DNA of 64,000 bases from NCBI GenBank assembly GCA_018417955.1, contig JACTVC010000025.1:620001-684000 (forward strand). The letters run 5' to 3'. Source of the DNA: Laccaria trichodermophora (taxonomy: Eukaryota > Basidiomycota > Agaricomycetes > Agaricales > Hydnangiaceae). The notes beneath the pieces are model-generated. The model was not told the origin of the DNA, searched no databases, and worked only from the letters and a program-made list of their open reading frames with translations. Positions 11,401 through 23,798 of the stretch are shown here, one piece after another. The position numbers and the translations under genes were made by a program. How positions within the stretch are numbered: the stretch's first letter is position 1; the number at the start of each line of letters is the position of its first letter.

Positions 11401-11870
11401 AATAGCTGTTCCTGCAATATCATTGATTACCCATGGCACTGCAATTGTGAATTTTATTACTTCTGACGGATATCATTGATTGTATGTGGTGCTTTCAAAG
11501 CGCATTTCATTACTTGTCTGTGTGATATCATTGTGATATCATTAATTTGCCACAGCATCTTCAAAGCAAATTTCATTCGCAGTGTATGCGATATCATTCT
11601 ATTTTCATTAAATAGCACAGAAATAACATTGCATCCGCAGTACCCTTTCTTGGGGCTTTCTACACTCTCAGTCTCTTAGTAGGTGTAGACAGGTGTCTTA
11701 TTGTAAACAGTTGTGTAGCACAGCTTAATTGGGATTGATTGCACAGCCAAAAAAAAAGCGAAATTATAAATGTATGTATGTGTCAGGGCGCAGTATTTAT
11801 GAGTTGCGAAAGCATTTAATTAACCTGAACGACATGTCAGGGGTAGTATCTACAAGTCAAAAGCATTCAA
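11401..11870. other. Inner flank of the left arm
   Basis: Degenerate copies of the ATATCATTG/TTTCATTA unit fade out by about 11620. Between 11700 and 11870 two imperfect copies of a block occur (GAACGACATGTCAGG.../GAACGATGTCTACATT..., each after TTTAATTAACC or TTCAATTAACC). No gene is seen. Confidence 0.5.
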
Positions 11871-14444
11871 TTAACCCGAACGATGTCTACATTGGGGGAT
11901 CAGTTGTTGAAAGACAATTAAGTGCCGAAACTTACCTTTTGCCAGTGGCCTTGCTTGACTGGGTGGGGGAAGGATCTTCACGACCTCGCTTGGTGCCTTT
12001 GGTGCCTTTGGGGGTTTGCGAGACCATGTTGTAGATCTGATCGATGACCCATTGAACGTCTTTGACAGCTGACCACGCACGCAAGCAAGGGGGAAGTTCC
12101 GGACGCAACGCTCCAATCCACCACGAAAGCGCAACGACGACCGTATAGAGGCCAGCAGATCCACCTTTACAGAGCAATCGCCAATCCTCGTCAGGCGGGG
12201 CATCGTAGACGAAAGATGCATTGTCGGACAACCTCCAAGTTGGCTGAATGGCAAACCACCAAGCCATGAACGAAGAGCCATAGGTATTCGGGTCGACCTC
12301 GGGTGGCACCTCCTTCTTCTTATTCTTGATCCACGCTGCAACCTCAGCCAGACGCGAAGTGGTCGGTAAGTTCTATGTATACGAAGTACGTCAGTATGTC
12401 ATAACATAGCAACTTAAGTTAAAAAAACTTACCCCAGTCGTGGTATTCAAACCTTCTAAACGAAAGAGTGAGTTTATAAGGCCTTGCCATGCCTTATCCT
12501 TCGAAATACCACACAGGTAACATGGCATACTGGTGTTGACAAGCCAAGCAGGGGGGTTGACTGCAAGCTGAGAAGCCGCATCTTCGCTATCGACGTCCAT
12601 GGGCACTCCTAAATTAGAGTCCTGTCCGCCGACATCAGGAGTATCGTCTGTTGAGGCAGTCGGGCTGGCGGATAACGTGGGCTTGAAGGCAAGTGGGTCG
12701 GTACTGGCAGAGCCTGTTGACGCTGGCAGAGATGGAGGAGTGGACTCAGTGGAGGCGCGGGGGAAGGACTCGGACTTGTCAGGTGCTGATGCAACTTTGC
12801 CCAATTCGACAATTCCATCTGCTGAGTCATGCGCACAAGCCTCGGAGTTACCGTTGATCCTATTAACTTCATTTTCGGTCACCATGGTATTCTCAGGTGT
12901 CGTCGAAGGGGATTCGTTTCTTGATAAAGGGAGTTCAGTTTTGGGTACAACGCAAGGTACGTGTTCCTCACCTCAATCCTTGGAGCGGGGTTGAACTCCC
13001 CCCCTGTTCTTCCCTATCCATTTCATTCTGCTTTGCCGTTCCCGATTCCTCCTTGTCACCTTTCTTGGTGAAATCTATCTGGCCATTCATGACCTGCTTC
13101 AATAACTCCTTGTTTCGGGCAATGTTTGCCTCTCGAGTGAGCTCGTACGCCGATTTGCCGCCCTTTTTCTTGGTATTCAAACCCTCTCCCCTCTTCTTCT
13201 CTCCATCTCTAGCACTACCGATGACCTTATCGCTTTCTTTCTTATCGACACCGTCTTTGTTATTGGTGTTTTCCTTGTTAACGGCACCTTCTGTCTTATC
13301 AGCGCCTCCCTCATTGTCGTCAGTGTTTGCAGTACCACTCTCTTCTCCCGCTTCAGGTGAGTTGGATTTCGAAGTTAACCCTCTCCCCATGCGGACTTCA
13401 GCAGCTGATAACTTGTTAGTAAAAGCTTAGCTTATCATGTACAAAACTTACGGAACACCTTGTGTAGGAATTCGTCAAACAGGTCGACGATATGTTCATC
13501 ATAGGCGGCCTCTCCAAGAAAACCCTCGAAGTCCAATTCGTCCGCTGTCTTGCCACAATTCAGCCTTATCAACTAGTCAGTGAGAATCCGGCACCACGGT
13601 AAGTGCAGACCCTTACATAAATGTCATTATTTTACCGTTCTGACGTGGTTCAGGTCCTCCAACTAGGAAAGTCACGAACCATCCCGTTTGCTTGAAGATT
13701 GAGTCCCCCAGCATGGAAAGAGTACAGGGAAGCTTATCAATGGCACTGTGGAAATGGTAAGTAATCTTTCTAAGCTAATGCGTCATTTACTTTACTCACG
13801 TCTGGTAGGCATTATTTTGTTCGTCGGTCTCTGCATTGAACTTGGCTTTCATCGCAGCCCGACGCTTCCTAACGTCTGCCTTTACTTCGTCTGTTTCCTC
13901 CGCATACTTATTTTTGAGGAACGAGTTCATGAAAGCGAAACGCCCCTGAGGAATCTTGACGCCAGGGTTTTCTTCGTTCCATTTATTCGTGTAAGCCTCC
14001 CATTCACTATCGATTATGGTCTTCCATTTACTCTCGTACGTCATTGTCTGATAGACTTGCCATTCTTGGCGAAGCCTTGGTTGCGTGATTTTTAGAACAC
14101 CCCGAGTTCCTGAACCCGACGTCGAGCTTCGAGTGTGGTTATGAAACCACGACTTGATCTGCTGCCATTCATGTGAGTTAGTCTGTGTTCATTTTACGTC
14201 AAGCGCATTCACGTACCTCATCCTCTTTGTCCTTCTTCACCTTGGCAACTTCCTCGGGACTGTCAGCCCCAGCAACTTCATCATTTGTAGGCTCTTCGAG
14301 GGGCCACAACTTCCTCCATTCCTTGAGGACGTCAGGAAAGAAATGAGTGGATGTCGTCTTGTCAGCTTGGGAATCAGTGAAGGCCGAAAGCCGTTCCTTG
14401 AGCCACTTCTCTTGTGATGGGGTAGTCCATTTGCGGCGCGTCAT
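11871..14444 (-). CDS. Transposon-borne hypothetical protein with WFHNHTR motif
   Basis: Eight minus-strand exons close in phase: 14444-14217, 14182-13800, 13745-13617, 13564-13452, 13404-12972, 12919-12433, 12372-11936 and 11886-11871, giving 741 residues and no internal stop. It starts MTRRKWTTPSQEKWL. An N-terminal helical region leads to a conserved-looking WFHNHTR at about residues 85-91. The centre is Lys/Asp/Glu-rich and Ser/Thr/Pro-rich (disordered). The C-terminal part has Trp-rich segments (SFMAWWFAIQPTWR, ALSWWIGALRP) and a basic tail. Proteins of this architecture recur as hypothetical proteins in Agaricomycete genomes; I recognise the type but know no function. Its place between the inverted arms suggests an accessory or cargo gene of the element. 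Unlike the transposase beside it, it is intact. Confidence 0.72.
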
Positions 14445-14647
14445 GGTCGATAATGCGGCAGTAGGTTGGTTGTAATGTGACCAGGGTTGTATGAATTCTA
14501 GATGGATGTCAAGTCCAACTTTGACGTGGCAAGTTCGGGTTAAGTGTTTTATAATCGGGTTTTTCCAGTTTTCTCACTTGTCGTATACCACCAGCTCAAC
14601 ACCGCATGCAATTTTTCCTCTTGCCTGTCGCAAAGCCCCCTTCGACG

Positions 14648-15497
14648 ATGAACGGTGATTCTCTCCACTCATTCAATTTCGTGTTAACTGACTCATTGGA
14701 TTACAGGACCACCTCCTCCAATTAACTACGCCACCCGCCCGAAACGTGGCCAACAAAAGCCTGCTGAAAGCCTCGTTTCAACCAACGGTGCCGTGGACAA
14801 CTGTTGCCCCGACGTTGTCCAACGAGACAGACAGGCTGACGTCTCCCTTGGACATTCTCAACAGGATGGTCGAGGTCATGTTCTTGAACATTCTCAACAA
14901 GATGGTCGGGGTGATGTCCAGCAGGACAGTTTGGCCGACATCCAGCACAATCGGTATCCCGATTTTGGCACCACAACCATTGCGCGTTCTTCTAATTCTG
15001 CCTCTAAACTGTACAGCTTCCATGGTTTCCCCAATGGCCTGCCGACGCCTCGAACTCCTCACTCCTCACCTCGCAAGCAGTGTGGTTCTCCTGATGGCCT
15101 GCTGACGCCCCAAACTCCTCACTCCTCACCTCGCAAGCAGTATGGTTCCCCTGATGGCCTGCCAATGCCCCGAACTCCTCACTTCTCACCTCGCAAGCAG
15201 TCATCTAGGGCCAGATTCTATTCAGTAGTTGTCGGAAGACAATGTGGAGTGTTTGAAAGTTGGTATGTGATCGTCAATTACTTCGACTGCTATATTATCT
15301 CATATTCTTTCAATCAATCTAGGACATATGTCAGTGCTTTGACGACTGGTATTTCCGGCAATTCTCAGCGTGGCTTCAGCACTCGTGAGGCAGCCCTTGA
15401 GGATTATTTTGAGGCGAAAAGGTTGGGTTTGGTCAAAGTTTCCAGGTTGCCAGGTGATGAACGCATCTTTGGCCCCATTTCTGAGGCAGAGTTATAG
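14648..15497 (+). CDS. RNase H1 N-terminal / viroplasmin-like domain protein
   Basis: Three exons: 14648-14654, 14707-15262 and 15323-15497. The tiny first exon (ATGAACG) and both introns keep the frame; the product is 245 residues. The C-terminal part carries a hybrid-binding fold signature: RFYSVVVGRQCGVFESW, then GFSTREAALEDYF after about 25 residues. This matches the Caulimovirus viroplasmin / eukaryotic RNase H1 N-terminal family, which binds RNA-DNA hybrids or dsRNA. No RNase H catalytic domain follows. The N-terminal part is polar and repetitive (SQQDGRG repeats, then three copies of a 20-residue PRTPHSSPRKQ unit). Nucleic-acid binding is inferred from family membership; its role inside a KDZ element is unknown. 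Confidence 0.7.
15025..15204 (+). repeat. Three 60-bp coding repeats
   Basis: Three near-identical 60-bp units (GATGGCCTGC...CTCACCTCGCAAGCAG) encode a Pro/Ser-rich unit containing TPHSSPRKQ. It keeps the frame in all three copies, so it is a protein repeat rather than insertion debris. Confidence 0.85.
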
Positions 15498-16817
15498 TTG
15501 TATGAGATCTTGTAGACCAATCGTAGACGGCGGAGTTGTCGTTATCTTGTAGACTACTTTTGATCTCCTTAGCGTTGTCATGCCGTCGTCAACTCTCTTT
15601 GAATGTAATGCCGTTTGTTTGATCAATACATTTGGAAGCTTTTGGATAATCACAATGATAGACCTCCACATGATTAAGTGACTGAGGGCAGCATCAATAA
15701 CTGTGAGTTGCAAGTGCGAAGTCTTGACGTTCCATACATGATGCATGAGCGCGCAATGTTCCAAGTGGGAAGTTTTAACTTTGACCTGCTATATCCTCGC
15801 AACATCAAAAGTACGAAGTGCAAAACTAATTTTATCTAGTAGATACTATACCCTAGACTACTCAGCAAAAAGAACTAAGTGAAACGACTTCAGTAATGTA
15901 TCTTAATAAGTCTGTTACTCGAAGATCAAGCCAAATCAAGTAGTCGATCACAAATGTATATTCTAAGATGGATACTGCTACACCCTCGTAACATCAAAAG
16001 TACGAAGTATAAAACTAATTCTGGCCAATAGATACTATATCCTAGACTACTCAGCACAAAGAACTAAGTGAAACAACTGCAGAAACATATCTTGATAAGT
16101 CGATTACTCAAAGATCAAGCAGTCGATCACAAACATATATTCGAAGATATATATTATAAGCTATCATGATCATTGGTTACAGGTTAGCTGAAAGGATAAG
16201 TACAAGACGACATCAACTGGTTAGGAATAGCTTTTATTCTAAGATGTACATTCTAAGTTAATTCTGAGCTATCGTGGTCGTTTGAACGGATACTAAATAC
16301 AAGTTTCAACCTTTTTCACCAGAGTCCGAGTCGTACAGTCTGCACTCCTTTAAATCTGCATACACCTTGACAAGGGCTGAAGTCCTCTTTTCATTAGAAG
16401 CTACGATCTGTAGCTAAAGCTATACCTTTCCCAATTAAAGTTGTCTTGGTTGCCAGTGAAACTTGAAATCGAGCTTCCCAAGTAGTATGAGCATTCCGAA
16501 GTCAGGCATGAACTACTTCATTTAAACTGAACTGTATCCTTAGGGAGCTCTTTGAAGAATCATAATTCTCTCTTTTAAATCTGTCCATGCAATGTCTATC
16601 TGCATTACAGACGATTTGACGAACGCCCAATACTGATCATGTAACCGAGATCACGAGTTGCCAAATTTGGGTGTCGCTTCGTTGATTCCTGCCATATCGA
16701 ACTCATTCCAGGTGCGTAATCTTTGTTTCTCATTTTTTGCCATGCCAATCTCAATTTTCATTCCTTTCATAAGATGTCTGCACAGTCTTGGCTCTCGACT
16801 GCCAGCACACCAGGCGT
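15498..16817. repeat. Intergenic region with a ~190-bp direct repeat
   Basis: After the gene end, two imperfect copies of a roughly 190-bp unit lie near 15788-15975 and 15978-16165 (CTCGCAACATCAAAAGTACGAAGT..., GACTACTCAGCAMAAAGAACTAAGTG..., AGTCGATCACAAA). Differences include several C/T and G/A changes. From 16166 to 16817 no gene or repeat is evident; it should hold the transposase promoter. Confidence 0.65.
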
Positions 16818-19800
16818 ATGTCCAAGCGCAAAGATGAGGACGACCCCAGTGCCCATCCTCCGATGGCCACAAAGCGTTGTCGACCCACCCCTGGCTTCCA
16901 TGTTGCTCGTAAAGGAGACTCAGAGCCTCAAGACGTTACATCGTCTCACGCATCAACAACACTGCTTGGCTCTATACATGCTGGCAAATACTCTAATGCC
17001 AAATCCACGACTTCTGCGAACCCCCTTCCCCATCTTCCTGGCTTCCGGGCCGCCCGCGTCAGAGAGCCCCAAAGCTCTGACCCTTCTGGTCCATCAACCT
17101 CAACAAACGAAGGTCGTGACTTGAGTGCGAAACCTCAGTCTTCCATGAAGCAACAACGGCTTCGTCCTGGCTTCCGTGTAGCTCGTTCTCGAGAGACTGA
17201 AAACACCGCTTCCGGCACATCATCTTTACCAACAAAGTCACGCATCACCACCCTTGCTCTTAGCGCTAATGGACGACGGAAAGCAAAGCGCAAAGACCGG
17301 AGTCATAACCCATCAGCCACCAACCCAACCTCCATGGCCACGACTTCCGCAACTCCTCCTAATGACTCCATGCCCTCTTCCTACTTCTCTGGTGGTCCCA
17401 CCACACCTCCCGCTGAAACAAGGCATAAACGAAAGAGAACGAATAATGCACAGGTATGTCAATGCTAAGCGTCATTTTATTCTCAAACTAACATTCTCTA
17501 TTTTGAAGTCCAAACTCCTCGAGTGGCTCTCATTTCGAGATGCTACGCTTGACGAGATCTTGCGTCACGATGGCCTTGGAGACTTTCTCGGGCAACAATT
17601 TTGTGTGGAGTGTAACGAGGAGATGGGAGTCTTCAAGTGCAAGGACTGTTCGAGTGGATGCTACCTTCGCTGTCAGGCTTGCATTGTCAAGGCTCACCGG
17701 GAGACGCCGTTGCACCGAATCGAAGTAAGTAAACTTTCATATAACGAAAAACTGCAGAACTTGAACTCATACTGCCCTCAGAAATGGACTGGGGACTTCT
17801 TTGACAAGATTTGCCTCAAGGATCTTGGATTACGCGTTCAACTCGGGCACGGCGGGGGCGCTTGTCCTTGCCCATCACCCGGCCCACCAAAATTTATGGT
17901 TTTCGACACTTCCGGCATTCACCTTGTAAATATCGACTACTGCGATTGTCCAAATGACAACGTGCCTGATCGAAAAACTCAGCTTCTGCGACAAGGCTGG
18001 TTTCCAGCGACTTTTTCACGGCCCAACACAGTGTTCACGTTCGATTGCCTGGATACATTCCATGAACATACCCTGCAAGGAAAGGGTAACCTGTATGATT
18101 TCTACCATCTTCTAGTACGTAAAACAGATAATGCAAACTTATTCAAGACTTTCGTAAGTCTTGATTTATTACATTGGTCAATAAGTACACTGTAATAAAC
18201 TAAATCCCTCTCCAGTATCGCTATAAGGAGATCCATCGGGTGTTTCGCATATGGCGAAACCTCATGGCCCTCAAACGTGCTGGCCGTGGACACGATCCTG
18301 CCAGCGTAGACAGCACCTCATCTGGTAGCTTGACCGTTGAGTGCCCTGCATGCCCACACCCCGGCCGAAACCTGCCCCAAAATTGGCGAGAGGCTGGCCC
18401 TCTCATGTAAGTATCATCCAGTATCGTCTGTTGTTTGTCAAATGTTCTAATGGGTGGTAATTAGGTTTCTATATATATTATACATATCGGTCGACGCCAA
18501 TTTCAAGCTCAAAAGCAAGGATTGTGGTCTCAAGGATGTTGAGCTTATGCCAGGTTGGGGACCCTTCGTCGAAGAGTCGGCATACCAAGCCTTCATAGCA
18601 GAATATATTGATCAGCCTGAGGTAAGTTTACAAAGATACTTATCCTTTCTCGTTGACTTAAAAACTCTCACATAGATCAACACTTGTGAGTCTGAGCGTG
18701 ATGCGATTGTCCACGCACAGACACGCTGCACACCCGGTTACGCTGTCTCGGGCACTGCTATTGTCATCTGCTCGAGGCATGCACTTATACGAAGAAATGG
18801 GGCAGGTGACCTGCAGAAGGGTGAGAAGTACGTATTCTTAGTAGTAAAAAATGATCCTGCTAATTTCTTCATGGGTAGATATTGTAATGTTGACTATATC
18901 ATCTTTGCCACACTTGTCGGCGTCATGTTACCCTGGATTTTCATCACGTACGACATTGGCTGCCAATGGTCGACGAACTTCTGAAGCCGCATGTCCGAAT
19001 TCCCAGAACACATGAGGCTTCCGCCAGAGACGAAGGTCAGCGTTGCTGTTCCCAGCTGGCACATCAACAGCCATGGACGGAGGTGCCGCAAGACCTTCTG
19101 CTTGGGCTATACGAAGGGCGCCGGGAGGACGTGTGGCGAGGAGGTTGAAATTACATGGTCGAGCACGAATTCTCTTGCTCCGAGCGTGCGAGAGATGGCA
19201 CCTGGGGCTCGCCATGATACATTGAATGATCACTGGAATGGCTGGAATTTCCGCAAGATCATTGGTTTTCGTACGTGTAGCTCTTCTTTTTCTTATTTGT
19301 TTATTTGTTTTCTGACATCTTTTCTGGTCTTCCAGGTACATTATTTGCGAGACGTTTCAAAGAAGCGGTTCTCATGAGTGAAAAACAGAAGGAGGTATTC
19401 AACAAGTTTTCGTCAACATTCCCTCCTGAGACCGTCGTCAAATGGGAGCGGATGGTCATCCGCTAGGAAGCCGATCCGAATGCTCAGAACCCTTATGACG
19501 AACCTGAGGCCAGTAAGTACTGTTGCCAATGGTAAACTTTGGAAAAATTTTAATCAACCTCTAGCAACGACTCTCCAGGACGTGCGGCTTCGATTGATGC
19601 AAAAGGAAACCCTTGAACTTGCGTCTGGTCGTAAGCCGAAGCACAAGGTTACCATGATGGGTTATTTCTCAATGGGCTTTGATATCGAAGATCAGCAGTG
19701 AGTACTTCGACAACATTTGTTTCTCTATGTAGTATGATCTAATGTACTTTAGGTTTATCCTTAAAGCAGAAATCGCACGATTGAAGGGGAAGAAGACCAG

Positions 19801-20881
19801 TAAACAGCTCGCCGATCTCGAGGAGAAGAAGAGCACCCTCATCCGACATATACAAGTTTGGAGACCGATACAACTTGCTTACACACCTCACGTCGCCATC
19901 CTACTCCCTTCACTACATACGGTTGATGATGCCGGGTTCCACTATGCAAATCCAGAGTCGACAATGCTTCTTTTCCCTTTGTCGCTTCCGCCTGAGATAC
20001 GTCGACTTCCTGAGTTAAAGGAAGTATGTGATGCCGAGCGCAGTTTACGTGAACCGCAAGCCCACGACGCCCTCGCTGACATCCGCCGCCTACGTCGCAT
20101 CATCCAAGGCTTGTGGCAGTTCAAGAAACTTAATGTTTCCGGAACTGGAAATCACCCAAACACGCGGATGTTAGGCACATACAGCCGAATTGAGTACAAG
20201 TTGCAACGTGCGGCTAATCGGTACCGTGTTGCATATACCGCATTAACAGCTCTGGACCCCAACGGTGCCTGGACAGAGTGCCTTAAGGAGCTGAAGCCTA
20301 CAGACCTTAGGGGTCCTGGAAGAGACCCTGACAACCCGGTAGACACGAAGACGTCGAATGGCTGATTTACTCCATCATGGATCTGGCTGGTCCCACGCCC
20401 ACCTCACGAGAAGGGAGACAATCAGACTGAAGATGAGTTCAATGATAGTATGCGTTCGGAATGGGCACAAACAAGAGTGCGTATGTCTCGTTGGGGTGAG
20501 GAGCTTCTGATTCTCCAAGAGGAGATGCGGAGAGTGCTCGCATTTTTCGAATGGAAGGCTACATGGTGGTTAGAACAAGGTAATCGAAGACAGGGTCTTG
20601 AGTCATCAGTCCATAGTGGTATCGTTGCGTACGCCCATAAGCAAGCTGCTATTTGCTTGCGTATGGCTGCTCGATGTGCAGCATACTGGTTACCCATCAT
20701 GAAGCAGTACAGCATCATTCCGACTTGGGCTGAAAGGTACAAACACAAACCAGGGACTCCCCTGGATGGTGTTCATTCCAACTCTGATGCTGACTCTGAC
20801 TCTGAGTATGAGGTGGATGGTGCAGATGAAAAGTCAGATGTTGGTGAACCAAATGTAGATGATATTTTTGACTTGGATTAA
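16818..20881 (+). pseudogene. KDZ transposase with CxC2 domain, three in-frame stops
   Basis: Ten exons close in phase: 16818-17453, 17509-17724, 17782-18153, 18216-18406, 18465-18621, 18676-18827, 18879-19270, 19336-19512, 19565-19697 and 19753-20881 (1185 codons). The basic N-terminus has three PGFxxAR repeats. Next comes the CxC2 zinc cluster (CVECNEEMGVFKCKDC...CYLRCQAC...H) with CPCPSPGPPKFMVFDTSG after it. The transposase core includes SVDANFKLK, DLQKGEKYCNVDYI and YDIGCQW; the acidic residues of the first and third are candidate catalytic residues. A helical region and a Ser/Asp-rich acidic tail end the protein. These are hallmarks of Kyakuja-Dileera-Zisupton transposases of basidiomycetes. 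In-frame stops at TGA 18982, TAG 19464 and TGA 20363 break it; each is one C-to-T step from CGA or CAG. Splice sites are otherwise preserved, so inactivation looks recent. Confidence 0.88.
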
Positions 20882-20924
20882 AGGTGCTGTCACTTGATTA
20901 GATCATTATTTTCAATGAAAAGTA

Positions 20925-21715
20925 ATGAAAAATTGCAATGATATTTGCCAAGTAGCTAATGAAAATCGCAATGATATTGCCCATTTAGCTAATGAAAATT
21001 CCAATGATACTGGCCAAATACCTAATGAAATTTCCAATGATATAGCCCAGGTATATAATGAAAATCACAAATGATATTGGCCAGATGAATAATGAAATTG
21101 TAATGATATTGGTCAAGGAGCTAATGAAAATTGCAAATGATATTGGCCAGCTGAATAATGAAATCGCAATGATATTGTTCAAGTAGCTAATGATATTTCC
21201 AATGATATATAGCCCAGGTATTTAATGAAAATTGCAATGATATTGGCCAGATGAAGCTAATGAAAATTCCAATGATACTGGCCAAATACCTAATGAAAAT
21301 TCCAATGATATAGCCCAGGTATATAATGAAAATCGCAAATGATATTGGCCAGATGAATAATGAAATTGTAATGATATTGGTCAAGGAGCTAATGAAAATC
21401 GCAAATGATATTGGCCAGATGAATAATGAAATCGCAATGATATTGTTCAAGTAGCTAATGATATTTCCAATGATATATAGCCCAGGTATTTAATGAAAAT
21501 CACAATGATATTGGCCAGATGAAGCTAATGAAAATTCCAATGATATTGGCCAAGCAGCTAATGAAATTTTCAATCATATCGGCCAGATAAGTAATGAAAA
21601 TCGCAATGATATCACCCAAAGTAGTCAATGAAATAACTAATGATATGCCCTGGTAAATATATGAAATTGGTAATGATAATCCCAGACTAGCTTATGATGG
21701 AGGTCTAAAGCCTTG
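20925..21715 (-). repeat. Right-arm tandem array of the KDZ element
   Basis: Inverted copy of the left-arm array (TAATGAAAATYGCAATGATATTGGCCA units) with the same ~268-bp higher-order period (equivalent points 21182 and 21450). It starts about 40 bp after the transposase stop. The outer 140 bp (21716-21856) matches 10105-10245 in reverse complement almost base for base. Confidence 0.9.
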
Positions 21716-21862
21716 CCTACACCTAATGAAAAAAGCGCAGGCTTTATGATAATGAAAAGACATGGTAACTGGAATGATTCCCTATCATAAAGACTGTGGA
21801 CTTATACACAATGACCTCTAGGCAGTTACCTTATTTATATGATAAAAGTGGTAGCCAGTAGT

Positions 21863-23040
21863 GGTTCATCACCACCCACGGATGGCGACGACCGCCCACC
21901 ATCACCATCCTCGAATGACAATGGTGCCAGCTGCCCATCACAGCACCAACTCAGGTAAGTCATCACCTTTCACCCACTCCCAGATTTGACCCAGGTGCCA
22001 CGTCGCCGACAGCGACGTGGCAACTGAACTACGAACAACGACGAATCCGCTGTTTGCCGTCATCAGAACAACACAAGACGACAATGGACGACCAATACGA
22101 TGACGGACAACCAGTACGATGACGGGCAACACAACGACGGGTCAACGACAACGACAGTCGACGATGACACGGGACGACGTCACCGGACAACGACAATACG
22201 ATAATACAGAAACCGGACAAGGACCACAACGACGGCGCAACCATGCCCTTGCTTTCACAACGACGACGCCCATGATGTCAGGACGGGACGACGACAACGA
22301 TCCACCATCACCACCCTCCACCAACAACGCTGACCGCCCACCACCACCATTACAATCCGTGAACAACAACGGGCCACGAGTGCCCACTACCGTCGAGGGC
22401 GATTTTCACAACAACAACGGGTGAGTCGCCATAACCTTCCCCTCTCCTCCATTCCCTCAATCACACATTAGTTATCTGTTACCACGGATCGACACGATGA
22501 TGGCCAACCGGGTCGACGACATCACCAGACAACGGGCCACACGCGAACGAACTACAACTCGGCGCCCACGAATGACAACCCGCGCCCACGAACATCAACC
22601 CACGAACAACATGCACCGCACCTGGACAACTCCCACCGCCCCCAAACGATAACCCACGAACAACGACCCAGCACCCAGCACCCACCACGAACATCAACCC
22701 CCCACCCACGAACAACATGCACTGCACCCGGACAAGTCCCACCTCCCACAAACAACGACCCAATGCCCATGCACAACGCCCAGCACCCATCACGACCATA
22801 AACCCCCCACCCACGAACTACGTGTACTGCACGCGAACAAGCCCCACCTCCCACAAACGCTGTGTTGCAGACGCACGACATGCGCTCCACATTGTGGAGC
22901 CGATCCATGCAAGTGGGTGCACGACCTTCGCTTGCATGCACAAGGGGGTACATGTCAGATGTAAGGGGACCGGATAGTAGATGCGAGGGATGGCACCAAG
23001 CGCTGGATGGGGCAGCTGCAAGGATGAGGCCGAAGGAGTT
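21863..23040. repeat. ACGACA-rich low-complexity region
   Basis: Directly outside the element, 21863-21955 could be an exon end (SSPPTDGDDRPPSPSS) running into GTAAGT. The rest is built from CGACGACAA-like repeats. A block of roughly 100 bp recurs three times near 22600-22860 (CCACGAACAACATGCACYGCACCYGGACAA). GCCACGTCGCCGACAGCGACGTGGC-like palindromic sequence lies near 21990. The same sequence style fills the TIR elements at 55.5 and 60.2 kb. No gene is supported. Confidence 0.5.
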
Positions 23041-23798
23041 TTTTTTTTTTCATTTTCATGAGTCATCAAGAACTGATTCCCAGTTCTCTTTTAATTTATA
23101 TTAGTAGATACTTTATTAAATTCTTTTTACCGTTGCGTTTGCCTGTATCTCGTGTGGCAGAGTAGCTAGACTTTTTTTCAACTTTCTTTCACTGTTGTTT
23201 ACAGTTGTGTACCAACAGCGTCTAAGGCCCCAAAGTCATCCAAAAAGGGTTTGTTGCATCCAGCTATTTCGGTCAGATTTGACAGAGGGAAACTATCTGA
23301 AGTGGTCTGAACATTATCAAATATATATATGGTGAAGTTTCAGGGGTTGTGTCTAGGAAGAACAAATTTTAGGGAACAAAGGATCTCCTCAGAACAAGCT
23401 TTAGGAATTGTTTACATTTGTTGTCCAGGAGCATCAATCCCCAAAGGTCATCCAAAGTCGGTCAACACAATCCATCTATCTCTGACATACGGACAGATGA
23501 GGAACCAATTCTATTAAATGTAAATAACATACAGGACATATTTGGAATGATTTTCAAAGCTTTTTTGTGGGAGAAACACATGCAGAAGCAAAAATATTGT
23601 TCTGCAGCCCAAAACAGAGGTTTGTTTGCAGATATTAACATGAGTGAGAAACAAATATAGGACATCAATGGATAATTAGGAATACCCTAAATTATAACTG
23701 GAGGCTCCCTGGACTAGTCCATATCCCAAAGAGCATGGTTAGATCCATGCTCGACGCAATAGGTATAGGTGGATGGGTCCAGTATACAAGGCATAGCC
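23041..23798. other. Noncoding, with a diverged internal duplication
   Basis: A poly-T run is at 23041-23050. Sequence near 23195-23260 (TTGTTTACAGTTGTG...CCCCAAAGTCATCCAAA) resembles 23406-23460 (TTGTTTACATTTGTTG...CCCCAAAGGTCATCCAAA). No gene is recognised. Confidence 0.35.

Larger units (their letters stand above)
10099..21862 (+). mobile_element. KDZ-type DNA transposon, 11.8 kb, with long inverted arms
   Basis: The left tip reads ACTGGTGGCTACCAC. The right tip, read inward, is ACTACTGGCTACCAC. Both continue with TTTTATCATATAAATAAGG. Beyond the tips about 330 bp is nearly identical in inverted orientation, and both arms then enter arrays of the same short repeats. Between the arms are three genes: a minus-strand hypothetical (11871-14444), a plus-strand RNase-H-N-terminal-like gene (14648-15497) and the KDZ transposase (16818-20881). 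No target-site duplication is obvious, so the exact outer bases are uncertain by a few nucleotides. The insertion truncates the hypothetical gene on its left. The transposase has three stops, so this copy is not autonomous now. Confidence 0.85.

Noticed and set aside
10085..21880. Target-site duplication of the KDZ element
   Set aside because: I compared flanks at several tip offsets and found no convincing match. AGTGG occurs on both sides but at unequal distances from the tips.
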